The notes under the pieces: generated by a model
What the model was told of the DNA's origin: nothing
Databases searched by the model: none
Seen by the model: the letters and a program-made list of their open reading frames with translations, nothing else
Part shown: positions 11,855 to 24,434 of the stretch, in pieces
How the letters are laid out: each line of letters starts with the position of its first letter
How positions within the stretch are numbered: position 1 is the first letter of the stretch
Position numbers and translations under genes: made by a program
Source of the DNA: Spirodela intermedia
Lineage: Eukaryota; Streptophyta; Magnoliopsida; Alismatales; Araceae
Length of the DNA: 64,000 nt
Reading direction: 5' to 3'
NCBI GenBank assembly: GCA_902729315.2
Contig: LR746265.1
Location: 5,312,892-5,376,891, forward strand

Positions 11855-12967
11855 TTTTCTCCTCTCCTTCCACTCTCCAGTCCGGCAACTGAAGAACCAG
11901 GAATCTCACCCTTGGCTTTGTAGCACTCAAGACCAGAACCCACCCTCGTGGGTCTCCATTATCACGAATGAACCATCTAGATTCCCTCCTGGGCCCACTC
12001 CGACCCACGGGGATTATCCTACTGCGTGGTCCCCACCTGGTCTACTGACCATCTCCCCGCCCGTCGTTGACCTCCTCCGTATCTCTATCCCCATCCCAAC
12101 GAGCATATTTCATGCTAGGGAGGCTAGGCACGAGGGACGACCAGATCAGAATCGGATCGCATCTCGAGGGCGACCTTTAATGTCCGATCCTTCCTTCTTC
12201 CACGGCTGATTGGACTTCACGTCCCACGGGCACACAGATAGTGATAGAGAGACAGAGACAGAGAGAGAGGGAGGGGGGAGGTAGGAGCATCTTAGGGTGG
12301 AGAGGCTGCCGGAGGCCATGAATGGTGGGAGCTTGTCGTCGGCGTCTGCCTAATTCTCAGCCATTCTACGGCCACTTAAGCCCGACAAGACCTCGGCACA
12401 GTGTGTGCTCAGCCGCCGCTGGTTAGCTCCGATGGCGTCCTTCCCTCGCCTTCGCGAGAACGGAGCCTCCTCCCTCTCCGGCCGGATCTACCCCCGCGAT
12501 GGTCTCTGCGTCCCGTCAGCCGTCGAGAGTGAGGAGCCCGGTCGGCCGGTGGGCATTGTCTCCCCTTTTGCCAGACGGTGGAGCCAGCGGGGGCGGGGAA
12601 AGGGAGGAGCAGACCCCGCCGGTGATCTCGACGGTGCTAGTTAAAGCCGGGCCTAGATCATCATGTCGACACACCCATTGCGGTAATCCCACTTTCAAGG
12701 GTTGAACTCTGAGGAGGAAGCAACTGTCTCCTCCTCTCTTCCCACCTTCCCGGTGCAGAACCTTTCGTCACTCTCCTCCTTCCTCCTCCGCCCCCTGAAT
12801 GATCGACCGACCTTCCAGGGGGAGGGGTTCTTCCTGAGGAGCCCAGGATGGTCGGCTGATGATCTGACCTGCACAGGCAGCCATTGTCTGTCGGCCGTTT
12901 AGCTCGAATGCTCGTCGAGTTCCTAATCTCTGTAAGTTACGGCCAAAGCTAGCCATGTAACATATTT

Positions 12968-12969
<2 letters not shown>

Positions 12970-13002
<33 letters not shown>
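12970..13002. repeat. (GA)n microsatellite
   Basis: An uninterrupted AG dinucleotide run of about 33 bases in the CCD7/SNF2 intergenic region. Confidence 0.95.
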
Positions 13003-13004
<2 letters not shown>

Positions 13005-13368
13005 GCACTATACGGAAACTTAGTCATACCCGAAATGGGAACTGGCCGAAATATAATAGTAGAGGCCCTCCAAAAATTAAAAAATAGATATATTCGTATT
13101 TAATCGTCTAAATATTGATTATTTTTAATATTACCCTTAATTGTATCTTCATTTTGGCAAGTCAGTCCATTGAAACCCTAATAAAAAATGAGGACAGATT
13201 TTTTTAACGCAAATTTAATTCTTAAATAATTATGAGGATAATAACATTGTTGTAAAAAATATATATTACAGCATTATATTAAAGTTAGCATATTAAGTTA
13301 CATTTATAATAACATGCTTTAATGTTATCGACGACGTGACCTCCAGCCCGTGCATAGGAAGCCGGTCG

Positions 13369-13374
13369 CACGTG
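13369..13374. promoter_or_regulatory. G-box CACGTG
   Basis: A palindromic CACGTG about 113 bases upstream of the SNF2 gene ATG. It is a possible bHLH or bZIP site; a hexamer this short can occur by chance. Confidence 0.3.
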
Positions 13375-13486
13375 CCGCGTTTGGTCCCAACACTCCTCTC
13401 TGTGGGATGGGCAACTGCCCGGGAGTGAACGCTTCTGAATTCCCTCCCTCGTTTCCGTTTATCTCCGAGTTTCTTCCCGGGTGGAG

Positions 13487-16400
13487 ATGGAGTACGAGCA
13501 GCGGCTCGTTGCAGCGGCGGAGTTCGTTCTCTCGGACGATCGCGGCGAGCGTGGTCACATGCTTCTGGATCCCAACGACTTTGGGGTAACTGCGGCCCTG
13601 AAACCTCACCAAGTGGAAGGCGTTTCTTGGCTCGTGCGGCGATACGAAACTGGAGTGAACGTCGTTCTCGGTAGGTTTTGTTATATGACTCCCTTGAGTT
13701 TGTGCTCAGCTAGCTCTTGACGTTCATTGGAGGGTTTTCTGTGCGCGCAGGGGACGAGGTGGGTCTACTGTCCCGTTTTCGTCTTGTGGGGAAGTTGATG
13801 TATATTTCGTGTATTCGGATGTGAAAAAATTTCTCAATTATTTTCGGTGTATGTTATGTATTTGAGTGGCCGATTCAGTACTAAGATTGAAGCTTCTACT
13901 TTTTTTCTAGACAGTACAGATTAACACCAGTCACACTTCTAACGTATCTTCTTCATTTTGTTTCCCACTTTCCCTTCCCATATTCGTAAGTATAAATTTT
14001 ATTGAGGTGACTGAATTTGATGTAGATGGGATTAGGGAAGACGTTGCAAGCTATCTCTTTCTTGAATTACATCAAGATTCATCTATTATCGCCTGGACCT
14101 TTCTGTGAGTGATTTACATCAGTTTACTTCAGTGTTGTCTTCTGATGATCTGCAAATAACACTTTCACGTTAGATCAATATATGAACTTCTCTTGTCTCT
14201 ACTAATGTATGCAGTAATATTATGCCCTTTAAGTGTAACGGATGGCTGGATGCATGAATTTTCTAAGTTTTGCCCAAGCTTAAAGATTCTCAGATATGTT
14301 GGTGATAAAGCATTCCGCTGTGGTCTGAGACGCATTTTATATGAGCATGTACAGCAATGCTCAACATCAAAAGTCAGTCTCTATTTTACCAATATGGCGT
14401 GACTCCTATTTGGTCTTTTTAGTGATATTTATCTCAATGTGAAGTTGATCTATCGTCTTTAACGTTCTCCACTGGCTATTTCTTTCTAATTTTACCAATG
14501 GCCCATTGGAACAGTTTGACTCCATTTCTAATTCTCTGCTATGTTGTCTGTTTCTCTCTTCTGATTAAAATGTTACTTGCCAACGTTTTTTTTTGTTTTT
14601 GAAGAGAGGAGCAGAATTGCCTTTCGATGTACTTTTGACGACTTATGACATGGCAATATTGGATCAAGGTTTTCTTTCCCAGGTTCCCTGGCAGTTCACT
14701 GTAATTGATGAAGCTCAACGGCTGAAAAATCCCTCAAGTGTATGCATATTTTTTCCCCTATGACAGTGAATCTGATTTTAGGCTTGAAAACTTCTAGGAT
14801 AAGAACCGCACACTCTTAATTGTGGAACGACATATAAGAATAATAGTACAGTTCACAGATGGAACTAGTTCTTCTAATTTGTTTTTCCTATTTAGTAATT
14901 TTAATGTCTATATTAGTCGCGACTTCTGTTACAATGATGTAAAATGACTATGCACGTCTTAAGTGATTATCTGTGGTTCCTTTTTCCATCCTCGTCTAAA
15001 AAATCATCTTGTCAAGATAACCCCATGACATCACTTTGCAATCACCTTTCCTTTCTGTCCAGGATCTTATGCCGTAGTATATCTCATATGCTATTATGTG
15101 GCTTACAGTCTGTTGCAAGACAGGTGCTCTATTTTTGTTATTCCCCACGAAAAGAATAACTGAGAAGAGGCTAGAATTAAATGAATTCTTATTATGAATC
15201 GAAAGAATAGGAACCAGATTTTGTAGGTCTATTACTTTATTGGCATTGACTTTTAGATTTTTTTTTTGTCTTCTTTGAAAATGTTCGATTTAGTTGGCTA
15301 ACTGACGCTTTTGTCACTTGCTTCTGTTAGGTTCTTTATAATATTCTTCAGAACCATTACATGATGCCCAGGCGTTTATTAATGACGGGGACACCTATAC
15401 AGAATAATCTCTCTGAACTATGGGCTTTGATGCACTTTTGTATGCCTTCAATCTTCGGGACATTGGAACAATTTGTTTCCAAATTCAAGGACGTCGGAAT
15501 TTCCTCAAAAAGTAGCCTCTTGGCAAACCTAGCCACTACTATTCTCGGAATATGTTTTTCGGGAAGCTTTATTTACTATCTCTGTTTTGAAATTATCATA
15601 CATTCTTAAAATGCTGATTTTACTGTGTAGTACTAAAACATGGATATTGAATTTTTGATGTTAAATTAATGGTATTTTGTCCTGTGAACAGTGTTGAATG
15701 CCAAGGGGCAGGTGAAGATTTTAAAGTACATACTTAGAGCATTTATGCTTCGGAGAACAAAGTCAATGCTCATCCATAGCGGAACACTGACATTACCTCC
15801 TCTGACAGAAGTCACTGTGTAATATTATGATCCTTAATGTTATCTAAGTTAACTTTTCGTATTGCATTAGAATGGTAATGTTATCGTGATAATTCCCATA
15901 ATTTTTTTATTGGTAGGATGGTTCCATTGGTACCTCTGCAAAAGAAAGTCTATGCCTCGATACTCAGGAGGGAACTCCCAAATCTTCTTGCGTTGGCATT
16001 GGGTGCTTCTAATCATCAATCCTTGCAGAATATTGTAATACATTTTTTTTTTTACTTTTCATCCGTATGTTTCCTAATTTACCCTACCAGCCTAAATGAG
16101 CCTTTGACAACCAGCAAATATCCCTAGGATCTAAATTGGTCATCCTTTGCAAAGTTTCAACGGGGCTGTTGGTGCCATTTTTGAGAAATATTTGCATAAT
16201 GAAATTGAGTTTGATTAAATTAATGCATTAGAGATATGATATTTTCTGTCCACACATGCATTTCATCAAGAGAAGTTTTGTGTTTAAATTCATAACGATT
16301 ATACTGTTGTTGTTTCCTTTCTTTGCCTTGGAGTAAATTAATCTTGGTACAGTTTCCAAAGAAGAATTTTGGAAGTAAATATATAAGAAATTGGTCTCCG

Positions 16401-19400
16401 TTTCTTTCTTTGCAGTTTACATATTTTGAACTTTTGATCTTTGTTTCCAGTCTGTGTTCGTTGTCATCAATGAAGCCAGGGGAATCAGACTTATCCTGAT
16501 GATTGAAAGCTCTGTTGTCTGTTGATTCAATACTCCAGATATTTGACATGGTTTCTAGTCGCGTGTAAACCTCACTTCCAACCAATTTTGTGATGGTGCA
16601 ACCTTACACGTACTATTTTGCAAAAGTAAAATGTTATAGAAGAGAAAATAAGAGAGGAATATTAAAAAATTAAAAAATGAAATTGAAAAAAGAAAAAAAG
16701 GTGAAGAAGGATAAAAATGAAAGGCACTACTAGAGAAGAAAAAGGAAAAACCGATGAGTGGGGAATGGAATGAAAAAATCATTGCAGAGAATAATCTTGT
16801 AAGATAAAGAACGGTTGTTAATGTCAATTATATAGTCTACGCCTAATTGTGACTTGCCACAGCAAAGCACTTGACAATCTGAAGCCTTTTAAACTTGGCG
16901 TAGTCATGTCCTGTACAAAGATTCGATGGAGTCCTTATCACTTGTGTCCATGGAGGTTGTCTCAGTACCTCTGTTTCACTGCGAGGTTGTTAATATTTCT
17001 TTTTCTTAGGATTTATGAAACCTAGTTTTAACCTAGAATGCAGCGGAAATTATGTACATGTTTCGTTTCCATTTGGATATTCCAAGGAGATAATGATGGG
17101 AGATAATAGAGTAGATTTCCATTGGTAATTTTCTGAAAGTTGATACCGCGTTCTGTTCCATGATTTTGAATCTATCCAAATATTTTATTTCATAGGGGAT
17201 CATTGTACCCAAAAAAAAATCAGTACTGCCATTTATTAAGTATTCTCAATGTTGCTGGTTGCTTGTTGAGCATGTTGTGCCTTTACAATCCCCCTTGGGA
17301 AGCAAAAGTAAAATCTATTGATATTCTTTCTTGCTGTTGATCAGGTGATACAGCTTCGGAAAGCATGTAGCCATCCTTATCTTTTCAATGGCATTGAGCC
17401 AGAACCATACGAAGAAGGCGAGCATCTGGTTCAGGTAAAATTATCCTCTTATTTTGGCTTGAAAGGGAGGGGTGATAGGATTTTTTTTTGCAAAGGGCCT
17501 TGACTTTTTTTGGGAATACCAGAAGACATAATCTCTCGTTTTAAGTGCTAGAGTCTTATGGTACTTGATACTAAGAGGTGAGGCTTTAGTCTTTTAAGTG
17601 CTACAATCTTTTGGAATTCTTTTTGTTAGAGTTATCATGCGGTCCCACTCAAAATCAATTGTCCACGTGTAATCCCGTCTTTATAATCACAAATTTGTTT
17701 CTGTAATGATCATAAAACTATGAACAGGCCGCTTCACCCACACGACAATTTTTGAACTATGTCATGTGAATAGTTTAAATGGCATCCATTTGAACTAAAA
17801 ACGGCCACAGACTCAGAGATAACGTGGTAGAGTTATTGGCGCATCCAGTTCAAAAACAAAAATATGGATCATCGTGGGTTTATTTCTGTTAATAACCAGT
17901 ATGGGAGTATTCTTGAAACTTTTATTGATTGTGATAGCGAAGCACATACAATAGTTACCTCAATCATCTTGTTTGTCAGGCCAGTGGTAAACTTGTTGTT
18001 TTAGATAAGCTACTTCAGAAACTCTATCATTCAGGGCATCGTGTTCTGCTCTTTGCTCAGATGACTCATACTCTGGATGTTATTCAGGTTGGTGATCGTC
18101 CTTTGGAACTCAAGTGGATTGGACAGAGTACAATACGTGCATCATACTGTTGTACTGAATTCTGTGTCGTTCTTATGTAGGATTTTCTGGAACTGAGGAG
18201 GTACACCTATGAACGGCTTGATGGATCTGTGCGAGCCGAGGAACGTTTTGCTGCAATAAGAAGTTTCAGTGTTCAATCATCTAAAGTTACTGAAGAAAAA
18301 GAGGTAGTGCAGAATGGTGCTTTTGTTTTCCTGATCTCCACCAGAGCAGGGGGGACTGGTCTGAATCTTGTAGCTGCGGACACGGTAAGTCATAGACCTG
18401 ACCCAAGATATGCCTGCAAATACTGCAGATACTTTAAAATAAAACCTGATCTGAGATAGGTGCATAAACTCTGACAACTGCGATTATCTTCCACAGAAAA
18501 AAAGACCTGTCAATGTCAATCATTAAAACCTCAAGATAAAAGTTTTATGTGACGACCATGATATGTGTAACTATTGTGATGAATACAGATGGTTACGGGT
18601 TATTAGGTTTTATGAAAATATTTAATGTAATGTTAGCCTTGATGATTACTGTAACTGGTATGTTTTGGTATGTCAATTGTAGTCATAGTCCCTCGGAATG
18701 GTTAAAATGTCATCTCATAGTCCTTAGTTGGAGGGTCTGAACGCAAGAGACTATGAAGTGACGCAGTAATTTCTATGTCAGAAATGTTGATCAAATGACT
18801 TATCAAGAAATAGGTAAGCTACTATCTCTGAATTCGTCCATGTGAAAAAAAGTGTTTTTTTCTCTTTTCAAAATGTCTCACAAATGTCGTTTGATTTTGT
18901 TGACATGGACCAAGCAAAGAATTTTGATGTAGCACTCATAAGCCATGCGTTTCGTGGCTTTATAGATGTCAATAACATGGGCTAGAAACCATATCTATTT
19001 GTTTTATTTTTTACATTTTAATACTTTAGGCGCTCTGTATGGCATTGACATTATAAAATATAATATCATGCCCCCTATATGCCACCGTGTTACTCCAAGA
19101 TCCTGCATATATCCCTGAACATTCATTGGAATGCATCTTTGGATACGTCTCTGGTATGGATTAATTATCCACAGATATCAGTATCATTGTCACTTTCGTC
19201 TTGATTGATTGTACTCATATATAGGACTAATAATGTTCTCAGGTAATCTTTTATGAGCAAGACTGGAATCCCCAGGTGGACAAACAGGCTTTACAGCGTG
19301 CACACCGCATTGGTCAAACAAACCATGTTTTGGCTATAAATCTAGTTACAGAACGGTCAATAGAGGAGGTGAGACTAAAATGGATTTCCATTCTCAGGCG

Positions 19401-22400
19401 CAAGGATCATATAAATTTGAAAACCAGTCAGGTTTTTGTTTTTGAGCTTTTCTAAAGATTTTGTGTTAGTGTTATAGGTAATTATGAGGAGAGCTGAGAG
19501 AAAATTACAGCTCAGCTACGAAGTAGTCGGTGGAGAGAGTGGTATTCATCAAGATAAAAGTGAAAAAGGGTCGGATGCTCCTGATGTACATTCACTCATA
19601 TTTGGGTTGCATATTTTTGATCTTACAGATTTGGGGAATGAAAGTTCTTGTGGTGTTGATATGGCACAATTAAATGCAATGACTGATAAGGTTGTTGAGT
19701 TACGTAATCATGAAGTGTCAGAAAAAGATGTTCAGAGGTTTGAAATCAATCCAGCTGCTTTGTTTAATATAGAGAAGCCTCCTACATCCATCATCATTGA
19801 CCCTGGACTGGATGAGTCCTCATATTTATCCTGGGTTGAGAAGTTCAAGGAGGCTTCCCAGTCAAATATCGTCTCCCTTCTTGTGGCAAACAAGATAAAT
19901 GATTTTAAAAGCAAGAGTCTAAAGCATGATGATGAAGTGAAGAAGGCCCATCAGAAAAAGTTGGCTAAATGGGAAGCTCGTGGTTATCAGTCCTTGTCTG
20001 TGAAAGATCCAGCTTCCCCCATGGAATCCGATGTCATGTCAGATTTGGGGTCTGTTCAGTTTGTGTATGGAGACTGTACGAAGCCTTCACAAATTTGTCA
20101 ATCAGAGTCTACAGTAATTTTCAGGTCCTATTTTACTCTCAATCTCAGTACTAACCTCTATTAAATTCCTCAAATGTCGATATTTTTAACAAGAGAAATG
20201 TGCTTCTAGATGTTCTTTTTGAATTAATGAACTCCAAACTTCTGTCCTCTCTTCTTTCATTCAAATTTCGAGGAAATTATGGAAAACGTTCTAAGATATT
20301 TTGGTGTTGGATTTCATTGTGTATGTTGGGTTTTCTGGTAGTTCGAAAATTTAGTGGCTGGATTATCAATGCCTACGCCCCCCCCCCGCCCCCCAACCCC
20401 CACCCCCCAAAGTGCAGGTATCAGATATTCTAAAATTAGTTTATTGATGAACAGCTTGTTTCCTGATGTCTTTTATGCGCATGGATTCGTATTCAAAATC
20501 TCCTTCGTTTAATTGTTCCCCTTGTAGCACTGTTGATAACTCTGGACGTTGGGGACATGGAGGAATGTTTGATGCATTGTCAGCTCTTTCCAATAGCATT
20601 CCGGATGCATACCATCGGGCATTCGAATTTGGGGATCTTCATCTGGGCGACCTCCATCTTGTAAAGTTGAATGGTTTGTTGCTTCTGCTTCTCCGTCTAA
20701 GGTCTTATTTCCTATACATTTCAATAACCCGGGAAATTTTTTCCTATGATGAAATATGGGAGTTCCGTTTCCTTGTAATTGCGAGAAATATAACCTTCCA
20801 TAAATTGGTTTCCCTTACGACTGATTAGCTCAATGTGCGTTTTTTTCCTCTCAAGAAATATCATTAGATGACCTTTTAGAAATGAACTCCAGAGTATGAT
20901 TCCTCGATCTGAACTTTGCTTTGTCGCACATTTCATTAACAGGATGTTGTTTCATTTTTTCATTACGCATTGTTTTCATTTATTAGTTCGCGTCTCTGTT
21001 CTAAACATGATACTGCTGGTATTTCATGCTCCAATAATGCAAAAATAAATCATCCTTGTCCTATTACTTTGTTCCAGTTTAGTCTTACTTCCAATACACT
21101 GCTCATAGCTTCATCTCATATTGCTTCGATCTTTTAAAATTATCTTTTTGACACCAGAATCCTCTCGTGATGAAAATGTGGCCTTCATTCCTCAGTTCGT
21201 GGCTCTAGCTGTTGTACAGTCATATAATCCTAGGCGTAAAGTTCCCCGAAGCAGTATCTCTATGACTGATCTCGAATGCTGTTTATCAAAGGCATGCTTT
21301 TCAGCTTCTGAACACTCTGGTATATTTGCATCCATTGAATTTTTTTTTCTGGTTGGAGCTGTTGGATTTATTCATTTAATTTCAATAGCTGTCTTTACAT
21401 AAACCGTTTTTACAATAGAACTGCAATGTACAAAATTTGAATTGAATCCACTGTCATACAATGTCTAACCCACCTTCACGTTGATGACCGTAACTTTTTG
21501 TAGGACGTCAGAATCTGTTTTTTGATTTATTAATGTTTTAAAATGGAATCTATATGCTAAATTGTTCCAAGTTTAAATCCCCTCTTGTTTAGAAGTGACT
21601 CTGCTTTTGGGTCACTGATATTTTTGTTATACTACGGCACTTCAAAGAGTTGTTCTGTTCTGAATGGCGACAACCTTCAGTTTCATAAAAGGTTGGGGGC
21701 TATTCGTTCTGATTGGTGCGATTTTGATAGAATGAACTTTCAGGTACTGAATAGCATAAAGGAGGGACGATATTGATATGGTTTTTGGAGGAAGACTATT
21801 AGGTTGATGGAATTACATGACTGTGATATTTCTGAGAAAAACAAGGGAGTGTAGAAGTTCAAAAGAAAAAATATACCGAGGAGAAGAATTAATACTTGAC
21901 CCCGTAACTAGGATAAACGATTAAAATCACTTCTTATTTTCTATTTTAACACTGAAGTCTCATAAGAAATGTAAAAGACTAGCTCCCTGTGAGAATTGAT
22001 GGCATGAATCGGCTTCTTTGTTGTTTTGACTGAATATGGTATTGCATATGTAACTCACCGTTTCTAGGAGCCTCAAAATTTGAGAGTGGGCAGGTCCGAT
22101 GCCCTTCTCTGCAGGCACTTCAATACACCTGATTAGACTTTCATGCTGCAACTGTAGTGGTCCTCTTTGAGTAAAAGGAACATGCGTGTTCGTAAAATGA
22201 AGAGTCTGCTCGAAGCAATCCATTGGTTTTTAAGGTATCCAGATGGGTTCCAATCGATCCCACTGTGCACTGAAAACGGGGGCTTCTGGGCAAGCAACAT
22301 TTTTTAAAATTATTGTTTAACAATCCTTGGAGTATTTTTACCCTCACGATGGATTCTAAGGTCGACGGCCTTTCTGTCTGTATAATCTTCTGATACGTCA

Positions 22401-23296
22401 AATACTGTGGTCGTTTACAGATATTTTTAAAAGCACTGTCAAATCATTGTGTGTTTTAACAAGCCATTGATGAATACCATCCTATAACTGTATGCAAGAT
22501 CATCAGGAAGAACGTTCATTCTCCCAGTTGAACCCTAGTTTTATGCCTAGTCCTGTCCGAAGACGTGCCATTGGATGGTTTTCTGATATGTTTACTCAAA
22601 GTGCTAGGATGTATTACCCAACCAGGCAAATCCGAAGAAAGTTCTTTTTATAGATTGGAGATAGCATCCATTGTCAGTGGAGTCCTAAAGTTAAATTGTG
22701 GCAACTGGTTATGTGCAAGCAATTATTACTCAAAACGAAAATCTTCTCATGGCGATTTCTCTCTTCAGAAGTTGCATACTTGTGATCACGTAGAACACTT
22801 CTGTGGTGCCTTTGATGGGCCGATAGGACTTGTTCGCTATGGGAGCTTGTGAACACTTTTGAATGGTTTCCTCCCTTTTGGTCGTCACCCCCTACCTGGT
22901 CTGATTACCGGTTAATTAGAAGGTGTATTTCTCATGGAAGCATAGATTTCGTTCTCACTGCTGCCGGCAATCTGAATCTGATGACTTGGGGTGCTTTCCC
23001 TCAAGGTTTTTACAAGGTCCTAATTGCTATATGTTTTTTGGGGTTTCTTTATGTAGCATCAATTCATATGCCGCGAATCAGTTATCAGGGCGGAGCCCAG
23101 CGTTCGGAGTGGTACACAGTGGAACGCCTTCTGCGAAAATATTCATCCATTTATGGTGTCAAAATTTTCGTGTATATGTCTTCTCTCCTTCACTCTTTCT
23201 TGTTGATTATTCTTCTGTGGTTCCCTCATAATTCTCTTCTTTTCTCACAGGTACTACTATCGGCGCCCTTCTCAAGAGCGAGGCGGGGAATCTTAG
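13487..23296 (+). CDS. CHR10: CHR10/ALC1-type SNF2 chromatin remodeler with macro domain
   Basis: Seventeen exons: 13487-13670, 13751-13758, 14026-14104, 14215-14372, 14605-14739, 15331-15511, 15692-15818, 15917-16034, 17345-17434, 17980-18087, 18181-18384, 19243-19368, 19478-20124, 20528-20673, 21158-21319, 23057-23171, 23251-23296. All have GT-AG borders and join in frame, giving 877 aa. Residues 32-280 carry the N-terminal ATPase lobe, with motif I GDEMGLGKT (62-70), motif II DEAQ (178-181) and TGTPIQNN. The helicase C lobe has [29 protein letters not shown] and RAHRIGQ (483-489). The last ~155 residues match the ALC1 macro domain: [16 protein letters not shown], then [20 protein letters not shown] and YYYRRP. 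Human ALC1 uses this domain to bind poly(ADP-ribose) at DNA damage; Arabidopsis CHR10/ASG3 has the same layout. A nuclear DNA-repair role is inferred. The start is the ATG at 13487. Confidence 0.93.
13751..13758 (+). other. 8-nt microexon of the CHR10/ALC1 gene
   Basis: Exon 1 ends with the first base of a Gly codon (CTCG, donor GTAGG) and exon 3 opens with ATGGGATTAGG after TGTAG. Direct joining would shift the frame. The octamer GGGACGAG, between acceptor GCGCGCAG and donor GTGGGT, supplies the missing Gly-Asp-Glu and restores GDEMGLGKT, the invariant ATP-binding motif. The upstream intron is only 80 bases. Confidence 0.85.
16035..17344 (+). other. Intron 8 of CHR10
   Basis: An AT-rich intron of 1.3 kb. 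Both strands lack any convincing exon or element, and the flanking exons join in phase 0 to give the expected [11 protein letters not shown] sequence. Confidence 0.7.
20378..20408. repeat. C-rich homopolymer tract in intron 13 of CHR10
   Basis: About 30 bases, almost all C with single interruptions. Such tracts are prone to slippage and sequencing error; this one is intronic. Confidence 0.85.
21320..23056 (+). other. Intron 15 of CHR10
   Basis: The longest intron of the gene, at 1.74 kb. It interrupts the macro domain between SASEHS and ASIHMPR. Family sequence is contiguous across the junction, so no exon is missing. No transposon coding remnant is visible in it. Confidence 0.65.
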
Positions 23297-23760
23297 TAAC
23301 CATATCTAAAGGGTTTTTTGATGCGCCCACCCTATTAGGTAGGCGTTCTTGTCCTTGACACGAGTTTAACTTGAAGAATGGCGCTTCATTAATCTAGTTC
23401 ATATCGCCTACGCCCTTGTTTCCGACGTTCAAGTCAATCTGTCGAGAGTTTGTGTACGAAGGAAGGTTACCCGGCAAACAGTGATCGTAACCAGGAAATA
23501 ACACTCATTACAGCTCAAATCTGAAATCCATCGGAGTCTGACCAAGATCACTCAATTGGTCGTCGTTCCGGTGAACTCGCGGGCCTCAGGGGGATCACCG
23601 CTAATATCAATCGACCAACACATTGACCAGGGGAAAAGCACGCGGCGGCGGAAAAAGGACCAGTCCGGGAAGGAATAAAGACGGGAACGAAACAAAAGCT
23701 CTTATGGACCGCTGTTTACGCTTCTTCTCACAGCCCGGGGTCAGTGAGCAGCAGGTGGGA
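23297..23760. other. Convergent 3' spacer between CHR10 and the PLAT gene
   Basis: Holds the two 3'UTRs of convergent genes. No other feature is seen in its 464 bases. Confidence 0.6.
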
Positions 23761-24434
23761 TCACGCGAAGGAGACAGCGGCCGGATCCGGTCGGCCGCCG
23801 GCGACCAAGGGCTGAACGGGCTCGAGGCGCATCGCCTGCTCGCAGCCGTCGACGAGGGCGTTTAGCTGGTAGGGAGGGGCGTCAATGGCGAGCCACTGGC
23901 GGACGTAGAAGAGGGTCTGTGTGCAGGGGACATGCGGCCCCGCCACGGTCACCTCCACGTACTCGCAGTACCAGCCGTGGTGAGGGCCCGATCCGTCGGA
24001 GGTGAGGTTGAGGCGGCACAGCGGCGCCGAGAGGCCGCAGGGCCCGCGGCCGCTGAAGACGTCCAGGTTGCCGCGCTCGTAGTAGTCGTGGCCGGGGCCC
24101 ATGAGGCCGCCCCAGGCTTCAAGGTCCTCCACGACGACCGCGCGGCCGGTGGCGTCGCCGAGGGTGAACCCGATCTTGGAGTCGGTGCCGCCCTTGATCA
24201 CAGATCCCGTCCGCACGTACACGGTGTAGACGCACTCGCCATTCTGCTGCTGCGTCCGTGGATTCCTACGTAAGTCGTATTCTCTGCGATATTTCTCCCA
24301 ACAAGAGAGGTGGAAAGGACGAACCAGTCAAGTGGGTGTTTACTTACCGGTTTGCCGGCGGCCGCATGCAGGAGGACGAGGAGACAGAGGGACAGGTTGA
24401 TGCAAGAGGTGAAGCGGCGGGGAACCGTCGCCAT
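23761..24434 (-). CDS. Secreted PLAT/LH2-domain protein
   Basis: Two exons: 24434-24348 (29 codons, donor GTAAGT) and about 24243-23761, phase 0; about 190 aa. Residues 1-25 are a signal peptide with a hydrophobic Leu/Val core. One PLAT (LH2) beta-sandwich domain follows. It includes ECVYTVYVRTGS, GTDSKIGFTLGD, WGGLMGPGHDYYERGNLDVF, an LNLTSDGSGPHHGWY block and QWLAIDAPPYQL. The pattern fits Arabidopsis PLAT1-3, small ER or apoplast proteins that promote abiotic stress tolerance; molecular function is not settled. Cysteines in CVYT, GPC, LCRL and VPC are likely disulfide-bonded. The exon 2 start is ambiguous because three CAG triplets stand in a row. A longer frame begins upstream at 24485, but the ATG at 24434 gives the signal peptide directly at the N terminus. 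The first intron is about 100 bases. Confidence 0.88.

Larger units (their letters stand above)
11855..13486. other. Head-to-head intergenic region between CCD7 and the SNF2 gene
   Basis: The 1.6 kb between two divergent start codons. It contains a short GA-rich patch (12250-12280), a (GA)n tract at 12970-13002 and an AT-rich block at 13070-13330. A G-box lies near the SNF2 start. Open frames at 12405-12705 are GC-rich noise without known motifs. Confidence 0.6.

Noticed and set aside
11380..12008. Long minus-strand and plus-strand open frames overlapping CCD7 exon 1
   Set aside because: High GC removes stops in other frames; their translations are Arg/Pro-rich noise, while the CCD7 frame carries the family motifs.
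12405..12705. Possible small gene upstream of the SNF2 gene
   Set aside because: Only GC-rich overlapping frames, with no motif, no splice structure and no agreement with any family.
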